64,000 bases of DNA from Geodermatophilus telluris (GTDB lineage Bacteria; Actinomycetota; Actinomycetes; Mycobacteriales; Geodermatophilaceae): the NCBI RefSeq assembly GCF_900102745.1, contig NZ_FMZF01000006.1:279559-343558 (forward strand), written 5' to 3'. The notes under the pieces are model-generated. The model did not search any database. It was not told where the DNA came from and saw nothing but the letters and a program-made list of their open reading frames with translations. Below are positions 8,071 through 16,640 of the stretch, in pieces (within the stretch, counting starts at the first letter, position 1; each line of letters begins with the position of its first letter). The position numbers and the translations under genes were made by a program.

Positions 8071-9807
8071 TCAGAGGGCGAGCGCCAGGTCGGTGACCGG
8101 CGTGCTGCAGCAGATGAGCGCACGTCCCTCCGGTGGCCGCTCCAGAGGCTCGGACGCGTAGCTGACGCGGCCGGCGAGGACGGTGCTCTCGCAGGTGTGA
8201 CACGTCCCGTTGCGGCACGAGAAGCGCACCGGCACGTCGCAGGCCTCGGCCAGCTCCAGCAGGGTGCCGGAGTGCGCGTCCCAGGGAACCGTCAGCCTGC
8301 TCCGCACGAAGCTCACCGCGGGACCCGGACCCGGCGGTCGGACCCCCGGCGGCGGGTGGGGCGCCCGCGGCGTCCCCGTGGCCACGATGCCCGACGTGGT
8401 GGCGCCCTCGCTGCCGAAGACCTCGACGGCGACCCGCTCCGGTGGCACCCCGCGCGCCGCCAGGCCCGCGCCCAGGTCGCGGAGGAACCCGGCGGGGCCG
8501 CAGAGGTAGAAGTCCGCGTCGAACGGCACGCCGGCGTCCTCGAGCACGCCGGCGCCGAGCCGGCCCACCACGTCGGGCCGGGCGCCGGCGCCTGGCCGGG
8601 GCCGGCTGTGGGCGACCAGCCGGTGGGCGTCGGGGAGCCGCGCCAGGAGCTCGTCCACCTCGGCGGCGAACGCCTGCTCCGCGTCGTCCCGGGCGCCGTG
8701 CACCCACCACACCGTCCGCGGATCGCGCCGGACGGTCAGGTCGTGCAGCATCGCCAGGACCGGGGTGGCGCCGACGCCCGCGCTGACGAGCACCACCGGA
8801 CGCTCGCCGGCGTGGAGCGTGAACCGTCCCCGCGGGGCGGCGACCTCGACGAGGTCCCCGACCTGCACGGTGCGGTGCAGCAGGCCGCTGGCCGAGCCCC
8901 CGGGCTCCAGCTTGACGCTGACCCGGTAGCCGGACTGCGCGTCCGGCGGACGGGACATCGAGTAACTGCGCAGCACCGGGTGCGCCTCGGCGTCGGGCTG
9001 CAGGCGCAGCGTCAGGTACTGGCCCGGCTCGGCGGCCGGCACCGCACCGCCGTCCGCGGGCAGGAGGCGGAACGAGCTGATCGTGCTGCTCTCCGCCTGC
9101 TTCGCCGCGACCCGCATCGGCCGGAAACCCTCCCAGGCCGGCCGGGACGCGGCCTCCTCGGGAGCCTGGTCGAGCAGCGCCCGGAAGCTGTCGCGCCAGC
9201 CCCGGCTCAGCGCGGGGATGGCGACCGCACGGCGCAGCGTCGCCCGCGACCGGCCCGGCAGGTACAGGAGAGCGTCGACGTCCGCCACGGTGAGACGGTC
9301 CTGGGCCTCACCGGTCCTGACGATCTCCTGACCTGCCTCGACGAGACCCTCCTGGAGGACCCGCAGGTAGAACCCGGGCCGGTGATGGGCGACCAGGAGC
9401 GTCGGCATCTCGGGGACGCCCAGCCGGATGCCGACGCGGTAGCAGGTGACCCGCGGCTGCGTGACCTCGAACTCCGCCTGCCCGATGCGGTACCGGTCTC
9501 CGATGCACACCTCGTCGTCGGGCAGGCCCTCGACGGTGAAGTTCTCGCCGAACTGGCCGTGGACGAAGTCCTCCCGACCGAGGACCTGCTCCCAGTAGCG
9601 GTAGGACCCGATCTGGTACACGAAGACGGCGCGGTGCTCGCCGCCGTGAGCCAGCCGGTCGGCCTGCTCGTCGCCGTCGATGTTGATGCGGCGCACCATC
9701 CGGACGCCGGGGACGGGCTGTTTGTAGACGGCGGTGCGAACCGTCCTCCCCCGCCAGGACACCTCGCGTGGCCCGCCGACGTTGACCGACAGCAACCGAT
9801 CGGTCAT
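8071..9807 (-). CDS. MOSC domain - ferredoxin reductase - 2Fe-2S ferredoxin fusion protein
   Basis: 578 residues from ATG 9807 with GAGGAGG about 8 bases upstream. N-terminal MOSC domain (about 1-150; HGGEHRAVFVY, GQFGENFTVEG, Cys in VTCYRVGIR) followed by the 3-alpha domain of YiiM-like proteins, then an FAD/NAD(P)H reductase (about 225-470; RSYSMS, VSAGVGATPVLAML) and a C-terminal plant-type ferredoxin with CRNGTCHTC and a later Cys. Known relatives move electrons from NAD(P)H through FAD and 2Fe-2S to a molybdenum or haem centre, often to reduce N-hydroxylated compounds. Single gene, convergent to the flavoprotein. Confidence 0.9.
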   Translation of the reverse strand: MTDRLLSVNVGGPREVSWRGRTVRTAVYKQPVPGVRMVRRINIDGDEQADRLAHGGEHRAVFVYQIGSYRYWEQVLGREDFVHGQFGENFTVEGLPDDEVCIGDRYRIGQAEFEVTQPRVTCYRVGIRLGVPEMPTLLVAHHRPGFYLRVLQEGLVEAGQEIVRTGEAQDRLTVADVDALLYLPGRSRATLRRAVAIPALSRGWRDSFRALLDQAPEEAASRPAWEGFRPMRVAAKQAESSTISSFRLLPADGGAVPAAEPGQYLTLRLQPDAEAHPVLRSYSMSRPPDAQSGYRVSVKLEPGGSASGLLHRTVQVGDLVEVAAPRGRFTLHAGERPVVLVSAGVGATPVLAMLHDLTVRRDPRTVWWVHGARDDAEQAFAAEVDELLARLPDAHRLVAHSRPRPGAGARPDVVGRLGAGVLEDAGVPFDADFYLCGPAGFLRDLGAGLAARGVPPERVAVEVFGSEGATTSGIVATGTPRAPHPPPGVRPPGPGPAVSFVRSRLTVPWDAHSGTLLELAEACDVPVRFSCRNGTCHTCESTVLAGRVSYASEPLERPPEGRALICCSTPVTDLALAL

Positions 9808-9856
9808 CCCACAGCCACCTCCTCGAGCCGTTGCGCCCGGCGCCAGGTCCGTCTCG

Positions 9857-10447
9857 CTACAGGGCGCGCAGCACGGGGTCAGCGTCCTCGTCGTGGAAGA
9901 ACCGCGAGTGGTCTCCGGCCTCCCACGCCTCACGGAAGCCAGCCGCACTGAGGTCCCAGTCCGGCCGGATGTCCCGGGTGACCTCGCGCAGGTCGCGCCG
10001 CAGGTCCTCGACCGAGGGCCGACCCCAGTACCAGTAGCCGTTGTAGACGCTGTGGATCACCAGCCCGGGCTTGAGCACGAGCGTGTGCGGGACCATCGGG
10101 TCGTGATGGGGGTCGGTGTACTCCTTGATGTCGAGGTCCTTCTGCACCTTGCGACCGACGTCGGACAGGAAGGTCCAGGTCGCGCCCACCGAGGCCCGGA
10201 ACTCCCGGGTGGTGACGATGTTGTCCGTCGAGATCGTCACGATGCGCGTGTAGGCGACCGCGAACTCCGCCTGCACGGCTGCCAGCCTGAGGTGCTGCTG
10301 GTTGTCCTTCGGGCAGTAGTGGCCGCGGGAGAGCAGCAGGACCAGCGGGTCGCTGCCCTGCAGTTCGCTCAGGCGTCGCCGCTTCTTGCTGTGGTCGGTC
10401 AGTTCGTAGTCGGGGAACGTCCCGCCGGGGACGATGTCGGCGCGCAT
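9857..10447 (-). CDS. Peroxiredoxin-like AhpC/TSA family protein
   Basis: 196 residues from ATG 10447 with AAGGAG upstream. Thioredoxin fold with a DYELTDHSKKRRRLSEL entry, LLLSRGHYCPKDNQQ around the single likely peroxidatic Cys, and IVTISTD. The RGHYCP motif replaces the usual FTPVC of AhpC or the WCPFC of peroxiredoxin-like PRXL proteins. A role in removing peroxides is inferred. It lies 49 bases upstream of the MOSC fusion gene on the same strand, so the two may be co-transcribed. Confidence 0.8.
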   Translation of the reverse strand: MRADIVPGGTFPDYELTDHSKKRRRLSELQGSDPLVLLLSRGHYCPKDNQQHLRLAAVQAEFAVAYTRIVTISTDNIVTTREFRASVGATWTFLSDVGRKVQKDLDIKEYTDPHHDPMVPHTLVLKPGLVIHSVYNGYWYWGRPSVEDLRRDLREVTRDIRPDWDLSAAGFREAWEAGDHSRFFHDEDADPVLRAL

Positions 10448-11024
10448 GTCTCTGCTCCTTGACGAGGACGTCAGCCGCTGTCGGACGGAGTCCGGCATCA
10501 GCCCCCGGCGTGGGTGGACGGACGGCGGAGCCATCGCCGCAGCCACCGGTCGAGCAGCTGCCCGAACGCCTGGAGGTGCTCGAACGCATCCGGGGACCAC
10601 ACGCCGCCGACCTCCCAGCCGGATCGAGTGCTGCTGGAACGGTGGGCAGCCTCGCGTGCACGGCGGTCCGTCGCGCCCGTGAGACCCACGGGCCCGGAGA
10701 CGACGACAGCCCCCTCGCACCTGTGCCCGGTGGCATCCGCAGTCCCCGCCCGCGCTGCGCCGTCGTCAGGGCAGGACGGCCGACGCACGCGGGTCGCCGG
10801 CGAGCCGTCCGCGCGACCGGCCGGGAGACGCTCCAGGTCCTGGCCGGAGACCACCGGCGGCGGCTCCTCCGGCAGTCGCTCTCGTCCGTGAGCCGCACCA
10901 GGTGCCTCCCGCACGGGTGGCCCGTGCGGGAGGCCTGCGGTCACGGGGAGCGGGCGCCCTGGGTGTCGGGCGCCAGTGGTTCCCACGGGCGCGACAGCCG
11001 ACGTCACCGGTGAGGCTCACCGCC
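10448..11024. other. 577-base stretch without a convincing gene
   Basis: Between the divergent peroxiredoxin-like gene and the SDR gene. Several open frames exist but all read as Arg/Pro/Ser-rich shadow sequence. The only clear structure is the hairpin at 10904-10934. A short minus-strand patch near 10500-10620 (WEVGGVWSPDAFEHL then LLDRW) reads more like real protein but has no support on either side. Confidence 0.4.
10904..10934. terminator. Hairpin, 14-bp perfect stem with 3-base loop
   Basis: Bases 10904-10917 pair perfectly with 10921-10934 around a TGG loop. The structure is as strong as the terminators elsewhere in the window, yet both flanking genes are transcribed away from it. It may mark the end of a lost gene, or act as an attenuator or insulator in the 5' region of the SDR gene. 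Confidence 0.6.
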
Positions 11025-11873
11025 ATGACCGAGGAGACCTCGCGCACATGGTTCGTCACGGGAGCGTCGTCAGGGATCGGCCTGGCTGTCGCTCGGGCGG
11101 CCGCCGGTCGCGGCGACAACGTCGCCGCACTGGCCCGCACCACGGCAGCACTCGACCCGCTGGTCGAACGACACGGGTCTCGCGTTCTCGGACAGGTCGC
11201 CGACGTACGGCGGCCCGCCGACGTCGAGGACGCCGTCGCCCGGACCCTCGACGCGTTCGGCCGGATCGACGTGGTGGTCAACAACGCCGGCTACGGCCTG
11301 TTCGGGGCCGTCGAGGAGTCCACGGACACGCAGGCCCGGGCCACCTTCGAGACCAACGTCTTCGGGGTCCTGCACGTGCTGCGGGCGACGCTGCCGGTCC
11401 TGCGTGCCCAGCGCAGCGGGCACGTCCTGCAGGGGTCGTCGTACTACGGCCGGATCGCCGAGCCGGGGGTCGGGCTGCTCAGCGCCACCAAGTACGCCGT
11501 CGAGGGTCTCACCGACGCCCTGGTCCCGGAGCTGGAACCCCTGGGCATCAAGGTCACCCTGGTCGAGCCCGGCCCGACCGCCACCGCCTTCCTCTCCAAC
11601 CTGGCCGTCGCCGATTCGATCGCCGACTACGACCAGACGGTGCGCGAGGTGCAGAAGGCCATCGGCGAACTGCCGCCCGAGACCTTCAACGCCCCCGATC
11701 GCGTCGCAGCGGCGATGCTCTCCGTCGTCGACGCCGAGCGCCCCCCGCGGCGCCTCGTCACCGGCAACTTCGCGGTGAAGGTGATCCGCGAGGCCCTCGA
11801 GAGCCAGCTCGCCGAGCTCGAGGCCTGGAAGACCACCGCACTCGCCGTGGACGACGTCCTAGTCGCCTCCTGA
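11025..11873 (+). CDS. Short-chain dehydrogenase/reductase with altered active site
   Basis: 282 residues from ATG 11025; only a weak GTGAGG precedes it. Classical SDR layout: TGASSGIG cofactor motif near residue 14, NNAGYG near 87, a SSYYGR segment carrying the catalytic Ser, and the usual YxxxK position. There the sequence reads LSATK, with Leu152 (CTC) in place of the catalytic Tyr and Lys156 kept. Relatives I know have YxATKYAVEG here. The rest of the fold, including VEPGPTATAF, looks intact, so the protein may be inactive as a dehydrogenase or use a different mechanism. Confidence 0.85.
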   Translation: MTEETSRTWFVTGASSGIGLAVARAAAGRGDNVAALARTTAALDPLVERHGSRVLGQVADVRRPADVEDAVARTLDAFGRIDVVVNNAGYGLFGAVEESTDTQARATFETNVFGVLHVLRATLPVLRAQRSGHVLQGSSYYGRIAEPGVGLLSATKYAVEGLTDALVPELEPLGIKVTLVEPGPTATAFLSNLAVADSIADYDQTVREVQKAIGELPPETFNAPDRVAAAMLSVVDAERPPRRLVTGNFAVKVIREALESQLAELEAWKTTALAVDDVLVAS

Positions 11874-12244
11874 CCCCCGGTGCGCCGGCCCTCGGACGCG
11901 ACTGGGCGGCGGCGAGCCAGACGCCCGGGGACCGGGCAGCACATCCGGCCTGCGACGACGACCCCGACGGCGTCGACGGCCACCTATCCGAGGAGACCGA
12001 GCAGGCGGATGCGAGTGCCGGCGTCGCGGCGTACGACGGCGTGCACAGCTGGCTGACCGACGTCCGGGAGGACGCCCCGGACACCCGAGCGCGGCTCGTC
12101 GCGGACCGGTGGGCGCAGGAAGGCGTCTGTGCCCCGCACCGGCGCCGCGGCGAGCCGCAGGACAGCCGGCCCCCACGGGCGACGCGTCCCGTCGTGTCGC
12201 ACCTGCCGCACGACCTCACCGAGCGAGGTGGAGAGGAGCCACGC
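11874..12244. other. 371-base stretch, open in one frame but no recognisable gene
   Basis: Between the SDR and the metallo-beta-lactamase-fold gene. One plus-strand frame stays open throughout in phase with the downstream gene and reads as acidic, helix-like sequence (SEETEQADASAG, SWLTDVREDAPDTRARLVADRW), but it has no start with a ribosome site and matches no family I recognise. It could be a remnant. No hairpin or operator was seen. Confidence 0.35.
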
Positions 12245-12985
12245 ATGCGCATCCAGAGGATGCCCTGGGCGGGCATCAGGATCGAGACCGCGAACGGGCG
12301 GATCGCCATCGACCCGCTGTTCACCCTGGAGGAGGGCTGGGGGCCACCCAGGGACCCCTTCTACCCCCTGACCGACTTCGGGCCGGTGGACGCCGTGCTC
12401 AGCACCCACCTGCACACCGACCACTTCGATGCCGAGGCCATCGCTGACTTCTACGGCGCCGACCTCCCGGTCTACGTCCCCGACCAGGCTGTGGACGACG
12501 CGCGGCGCAGCGGGCTGACCGGCATCATCGGCGCCATCGTCGGCCAGCCGATCCGAGTGGGGGCACTGACCATCACCCCGACCTTCTCCGTGGACGGGAT
12601 CGGGGACGCACAACACGCCTACGTCGTGGAAGCCGACGAACGCCGCATCCTCCACTGCGGAGACACCCTGTGGCACGGCTACTGGTGGAAGATCAGGGAG
12701 CAGTTCGGCGCCTTCGACGCCGTCTTCCTGCCCGTCAACGCCGCCACGGTGGAGTTCCCGGGAGTGATCCCCAGCGGGCTGCCGGTCATCATGTCGCCCG
12801 AGCAGGCGGCCGCAGCGGCCGTGGTGCTCGGAGCCGAACAGCTGGTCCCCATCCACCACGGGACCTTCCACAACCCCCCGTGGTACGCCGAGACCCCTGA
12901 CGTCCTGTCCCGGCTCGAGACCGCCACCGAGGACAGGGTGACGCTCACGATCATGGAGGCGAAGGACGAGCTCACCCTGACCTAG
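12245..12985 (+). CDS. Metallo-beta-lactamase-fold hydrolase (UlaG-like)
   Basis: 246 residues from ATG 12245, 6 bases after GAGAGGA. The metal site motif STHLHTDHFD (HxHxDH) is near residues 57-65, followed by CGDTLWHG carrying the bridging Asp and HHGTF providing a further His. The arrangement and the absence of a beta-lactamase N-terminus fit the UlaG/RNase-Z-like soluble MBL hydrolases; substrate unknown. It is probably a separate transcription unit; the next intact gene is 780 bases away. Confidence 0.85.
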   Translation: MRIQRMPWAGIRIETANGRIAIDPLFTLEEGWGPPRDPFYPLTDFGPVDAVLSTHLHTDHFDAEAIADFYGADLPVYVPDQAVDDARRSGLTGIIGAIVGQPIRVGALTITPTFSVDGIGDAQHAYVVEADERRILHCGDTLWHGYWWKIREQFGAFDAVFLPVNAATVEFPGVIPSGLPVIMSPEQAAAAAVVLGAEQLVPIHHGTFHNPPWYAETPDVLSRLETATEDRVTLTIMEAKDELTLT

Positions 12986-13049
12986 CCACGCGTCAGTACC
13001 GTGAGCTGTCGCCGGAGGACTGGCGAGCCGTCGGGCGGCCGTGGAGCGT

Positions 13050-13077
13050 GGCCAGTGGCCAGCGGCCAGCGGCCAGC
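13050..13077. repeat. Short tandem repeat, four 7-base units
   Basis: GGCCAGT followed by three exact GGCCAGC units. It lies in the noncoding stretch after the MBL-fold gene. A slippage-prone microsatellite; no coding frame uses it convincingly. Confidence 0.75.
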
Positions 13078-13399
13078 GGATGAGGTTCCCGAGCCGCAAC
13101 CAGAGGCCGGACGACAGCTGTCAGTTCCTGGCCACCGGGTCTTCCCTGACACCGCCGACGCCTGCGTGTCCCCGCCGACGCGCTCGGATCGCACGCCGCC
13201 GCCCCCTTCGGCGACGCCTCGCCCGATGAGACGAAGTGATCTCGTCCGGCCGGAGGGTCAGGGTGCGACCGTGCCCACGGAGCCGCGCACACCGCGTCCC
13301 TCCCCCACCAGGACGGCCGATGGTGGGACGGCTCCCGCGCCACGGTGCCCAGGTCCCCCCGCGGCCACTCGATCGCCTCGGTGCTCCTGCAGGTCAGGA

Positions 13400-13640
13400 G
13401 CCCGGGGCGTTCGCGTCTCGGGACACTCCGGCCCGTGGCACCCGCTGTGGTGCGCCACGCCCTCCTGACCGTGGAGCCGGCGCTGGGCCTGCGCGAGGCG
13501 GCGATGCCGTCCCGGAGGACGTGCCCGCCGTCGTCGGCCACCCAGGTGCAGCTCGGCGTCCTCGACGGCACCGAGGTGCTCCTCGTCGAGCGGCTGCCGG
13601 CACCCGGCGCGGTCGTCGACCACACACGCACGACCGTGGT
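13400..13640 (+). pseudogene. IclR-family regulator remnant with frameshifts
   Basis: A frame starting near 13410 reads LGTLRPVAP then GLREAAMP (from about 13486), jumps one frame to read VPEDVPAVVGHP (about 13507-13543), and returns to read QVQLGVLDGTEVLLVERLPAPGAVV (to about 13632). Joined, this follows the linker and ligand-binding start of IclR proteins (LREAAMP-LED...VQLGVLDG-EVL-VE). The helix-turn-helix and the rest of the effector domain are missing. The remnant explains the middle of the 780-base gap (12986-13764) before the esterase; the rest of that gap holds only the 7-base tandem repeat. Confidence 0.6.
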
Positions 13641-13764
13641 CCTCCGGCCGGGCGGCGTCGGGCGCCGGCAGGCAGGATGTCCGCGGCCGGCCGAGCTCCC
13701 GAGCGGCGGGCACCGGACCGAGCAGGGGTCGTGCCGGCAGCCGGCACGCAGGAGGGAGCCGAGG

Positions 13765-14757
13765 ATGAGCCGATCGCGGTACGAGGTGGACCCCGGCCTG
13801 CGGAGGGCGGGCCGGCTGCTCGGCCGCCTGACGCCCAGCACCCCGGGTGGCTTCCGGCGGCAGGTCCGGGTGATGAATGCCCTGGCCCGGCGCCGCCACC
13901 GCCCCGGCCGCGAGCGCAGCCAGGTCCGCGGCGACATCGAGGTGACCCAGCGCTGGACTCCCCGCCGCGACGGCTCGCCCCTGCGCCTGCTGGTCGTCCG
14001 CCCGGCCGTCCCCCGCCGGCAGGCACCCGGTGTGCTGTGGATCCACGGCGGCGGCTACGCCCTCGGCACCCCGGAGCAGAGCCTGGCCACGGCCCGGCGC
14101 CTGGTCACCGCCGCCAACGCCGTGGTCGTCCTGCCCGACTACCGCCTGTCGGTGCAGGCGCCCTACCCCGCGGCGCTGGACGACTGCTACGACGCCCTGC
14201 TGTGGCTGCGCGACTCCGCCGGCGACCTGGGCGTCGCCGACGACCAGCTGGTCGTCGGCGGCGAGAGCGCCGGCGGCGGCCTGACCGCGGCGGTCACCCT
14301 GGTGGCCCGCGACCGGGGCGAGGTCGCCGTCGCCTTCCAGGTGCCGCTGTACCCGATGATCGACGACCGCCCCACCGCGTCCTCGCGGGACAACACCACC
14401 CCGGTGTGGAACACCACCACCAACACCGCCGCCTGGGACCTCTACCTCGGGGACCTGCGCGGCGGCGACGTGCCGGCCTCCGCGGCTCCGGCGCGGGCCA
14501 CCGACCTCGCCGGCCTCCCCCCGACGCTGACCTTCGTCGGCGACATCGAGCCCTTCCACGACGAGGTCGTCGACTGGTGCCGGCGCCTGGAGGCCGCCGG
14601 CGTGCCGGTCAGCCTCGAGGTCTACCGGGGCGCCTTCCACGGCTTCGACCTCGTCGCCGCGTCCGCTCCGATCAGCCGGAAGGCGCGCGCCTTCCTCGTC
14701 GACGGGTTCCGCGACCACCTCGCCCGCCACCGCGCGCCGCAGCCCGCCCGCCGCTGA
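13765..14757 (+). CDS. Alpha/beta-hydrolase, hormone-sensitive-lipase-type carboxylesterase
   Basis: 330 residues from ATG 13765 with GGAGGGA 7 bases upstream. HGGG oxyanion motif at 94-97, nucleophile Ser168 in GESAGG, acid near 260-262 (GDIEPFHDE), catalytic His292 in FHGF. This is the full esterase/lipase set of the HSL family (acyl hydrolysis of short esters; natural substrate unknown). No signal peptide. The IclR remnant directly upstream may be its former regulator. Confidence 0.88.
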   Translation: MSRSRYEVDPGLRRAGRLLGRLTPSTPGGFRRQVRVMNALARRRHRPGRERSQVRGDIEVTQRWTPRRDGSPLRLLVVRPAVPRRQAPGVLWIHGGGYALGTPEQSLATARRLVTAANAVVVLPDYRLSVQAPYPAALDDCYDALLWLRDSAGDLGVADDQLVVGGESAGGGLTAAVTLVARDRGEVAVAFQVPLYPMIDDRPTASSRDNTTPVWNTTTNTAAWDLYLGDLRGGDVPASAAPARATDLAGLPPTLTFVGDIEPFHDEVVDWCRRLEAAGVPVSLEVYRGAFHGFDLVAASAPISRKARAFLVDGFRDHLARHRAPQPARR

Positions 14758-14790
14758 CCGGCACCCGCTCCCGGCCGGCCGCTGCGGACG

Positions 14791-15315
14791 TCATCCCGTG
14801 GTCGGCTCGTCCCGGGCCGGTGGACGGAGCAGCGTCCAGCGCCAGACCCGTTCGCCGTCCTCGAGGTCCTCGCCGTCGTGGCCGAAGCCGGCCTTCCGCA
14901 GGACGCTGGTGGACGCGTTGCGCTCGGGCAGCGTGTGGGCGACCACCCTGGTGACCTGCTCGTCGGCGAGGGCCTCGGCGACCATGGCCCGGGTCGCCGC
15001 GGTGGCCAGGCCGCGACCACGGCGTCCTCCGGCGATCTCGTAGCCGATCTCGACGGCGCCCTCCTCGGGCGGGCCCTTGAAGCCGCCCCAGCCGACCAGC
15101 TCCCGCGGCTCACCGGAGACGAAGAACCGCGCGCCCCACGGCGAGGTCGTGGACGCCGCGGCGAGGGCGCCTCGCGTGGCCAGGAGGGCCTCCCGGAAGG
15201 TCACCCAGCCGGGCGCCACGTCGTGCCCGAGCGCACGCGCGAGGGCGTCGTCACCGGCGATCGCGGCGTCCAGCAGGTCCACGGTGACGGGCACGAGGCG
15301 GATCACGGTCCCCAT
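14791..15315 (-). CDS. GNAT-family N-acetyltransferase (RimJ-like)
   Basis: 174 residues from ATG 15315. The GNAT fold is shown by IGYEIAGGRRGRGLATAATRAMV, the acetyl-CoA pyrophosphate loop with the R/Q-x-x-G-x-A pattern, and the ERNASTSVLRKAGF segment typical of the RimJ/RimL branch. It transfers acetyl from acetyl-CoA to an amine; target unknown. Divergent from the DUF3500 lipoprotein gene with a 103-base intergenic region. Confidence 0.85.
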   Translation of the reverse strand: MGTVIRLVPVTVDLLDAAIAGDDALARALGHDVAPGWVTFREALLATRGALAAASTTSPWGARFFVSGEPRELVGWGGFKGPPEEGAVEIGYEIAGGRRGRGLATAATRAMVAEALADEQVTRVVAHTLPERNASTSVLRKAGFGHDGEDLEDGERVWRWTLLRPPARDEPTTG

Positions 15316-15418
15316 CGTGCCCGCCGGCGCCGAGCCGTACTGCGGTCGCAGTACGCCGGACGGCAGGGCCTGCGGAGGGACGACGACGGCGGAGCGCTCG
15401 GACGCGGACGCTGTCGGT

Positions 15419-16639
15419 GTGAACCCCCGCGTCCCCACCACGTCCCTCGCCGCGAGTGCGGCCGTGCTGCTGTCCCTGGGGCTGGTCGGCTGCGGCTCGG
15501 GCGACAGCGGCGACTCGTCGTCCGCGTCGACCTCGGCCAGCGCGACCTCGTCCCCCGCGACCTCCGGCTCCGGCGACGTCGTCGCCCTGGCCGAGGCGTT
15601 CGCGGCCACGCTGGACGAGGAGCAGGCCGCAGCGCTCCAGCAGGACTACACGTTCGCCAACGCGAGCAACTGGTCGAACCTCCCCGACGCCCTGCTGACC
15701 GGTGGCGGCGGTGCCGCGCCGGGCGGCGGCACCCCGCCGAGCGGAGCGGCACCCAGCGGTGGAGCGCCCAGCGGCGGCGCGCCCAGCGGTGGAGCGCCCA
15801 GCGGCGGTGCGGGCTCGGCCAGCAGCACCGGCCGGGTCGGCCTGCAGACCGACAGCCTCACCGACGAGCAGTGGTCGGCCCTGGAGGACCTGCTGGCCGG
15901 CGTCACCGGCAGCGCGGCGGACGAGGGCTTCGACGAGATCCTGCAGCACCTCGCGGCCGACGACTACCTCGCCGACAACGGCGGCGGGGACGACTACGGC
16001 CGGGGCGACTACTTCATCGCCTTCCTGGGTGAGCCCAGCGACTCGGGCACCTGGGAGCTGCAGTTCGGCGGCCACCACCTGGCGGTGGCCAACACCTACG
16101 TCGACGGTGCCCTGGCCGGGGCCACCCCCTCCTTCCGCGGCATCGAGCCGCTGGGCACGGTCGAGCAGGACGGGGAGACGGTGCAGCCCGAGCAGCAGGA
16201 GCAGGCCGCGTTCGCCGCGCTGCTCGGCTCGCTGGACGACGACCAGCTGGCCGCCGCGCAGCTGTCGCAGAGCTACGGCGACATCCTGCTCGGCCCCGGC
16301 AACGACTGGGCGTTCCCGGAGACCTCGGAGGGCCTGGTCGGCTCGGAGCTGGACGACGAGCAGAAGGCGCTGCTGCTGGCCGCCATCGCCACCTACGTCG
16401 GGGACGTCGACGACGCCGACGCGGAGACCATCCTCGCCGGCTACGAGGGCGAGCTCGACGACACCCACGTCGCCTTCTCGGGCACCAGCTCGGTCAGCGA
16501 GGTCGGGGACTACGTCCGCATCGACGGGCCGTCGGTGTGGATCGAGTTCTCCCTGCAGAACGGCATCGTCCTGGACGGCGCCCACCTGCACGCGGTGTGG
16601 CGGGACAAGCAGTCCGACTACGCCGGCCTGACCTCCTGA
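15419..16639 (+). CDS. DUF3500 lipoprotein
   Basis: 406 residues from GTG 15419. A lipoprotein signal ends in LVGC with Cys25 as the lipidated residue, followed by a Ser/Thr/Gly-rich linker and the DUF3500 domain (about 45-400), recognisable by GGHHLAVANTYVDG and repeated LDDDQ/LDDEQ acidic helices. Within it, four 15-base repeats encode PSGGA units. The downstream HupE/UreJ-type gene begins 1 base after the stop, so the two form an operon. DUF3500 has no settled function; the His-rich motif and the neighbour suggest metal or small-ligand handling at the cell surface (inference). No ribosome site at close range, so the start is moderately certain. Confidence 0.85.
   Translation: MNPRVPTTSLAASAAVLLSLGLVGCGSGDSGDSSSASTSASATSSPATSGSGDVVALAEAFAATLDEEQAAALQQDYTFANASNWSNLPDALLTGGGGAAPGGGTPPSGAAPSGGAPSGGAPSGGAPSGGAGSASSTGRVGLQTDSLTDEQWSALEDLLAGVTGSAADEGFDEILQHLAADDYLADNGGGDDYGRGDYFIAFLGEPSDSGTWELQFGGHHLAVANTYVDGALAGATPSFRGIEPLGTVEQDGETVQPEQQEQAAFAALLGSLDDDQLAAAQLSQSYGDILLGPGNDWAFPETSEGLVGSELDDEQKALLLAAIATYVGDVDDADAETILAGYEGELDDTHVAFSGTSSVSEVGDYVRIDGPSVWIEFSLQNGIVLDGAHLHAVWRDKQSDYAGLTS
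15752..15811 (+). repeat. Four in-frame 15-base tandem repeats inside the DUF3500 gene
   Basis: Units at 15752, 15767, 15782 and 15797 start CCCAGCGG and alternate between two variants, so it can also be seen as a 30-base unit repeated twice. They encode consecutive PSGGA pentapeptides. Copy number could vary by slippage without breaking the frame. Confidence 0.8.
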
Positions 16640-16640
16640 G

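Noticed and set aside
10459-11013. A possible protein gene on either strand in the gap before the SDR
   Set aside because: All frames are Arg/Pro/Ser-rich shadows with no ribosome site or recognisable motif, and none ends in phase with the hairpin.
13050-13077. The 7-base tandem repeat as the start of a CRISPR array
   Set aside because: Units are directly adjacent with no spacers and only 28 bases in total.
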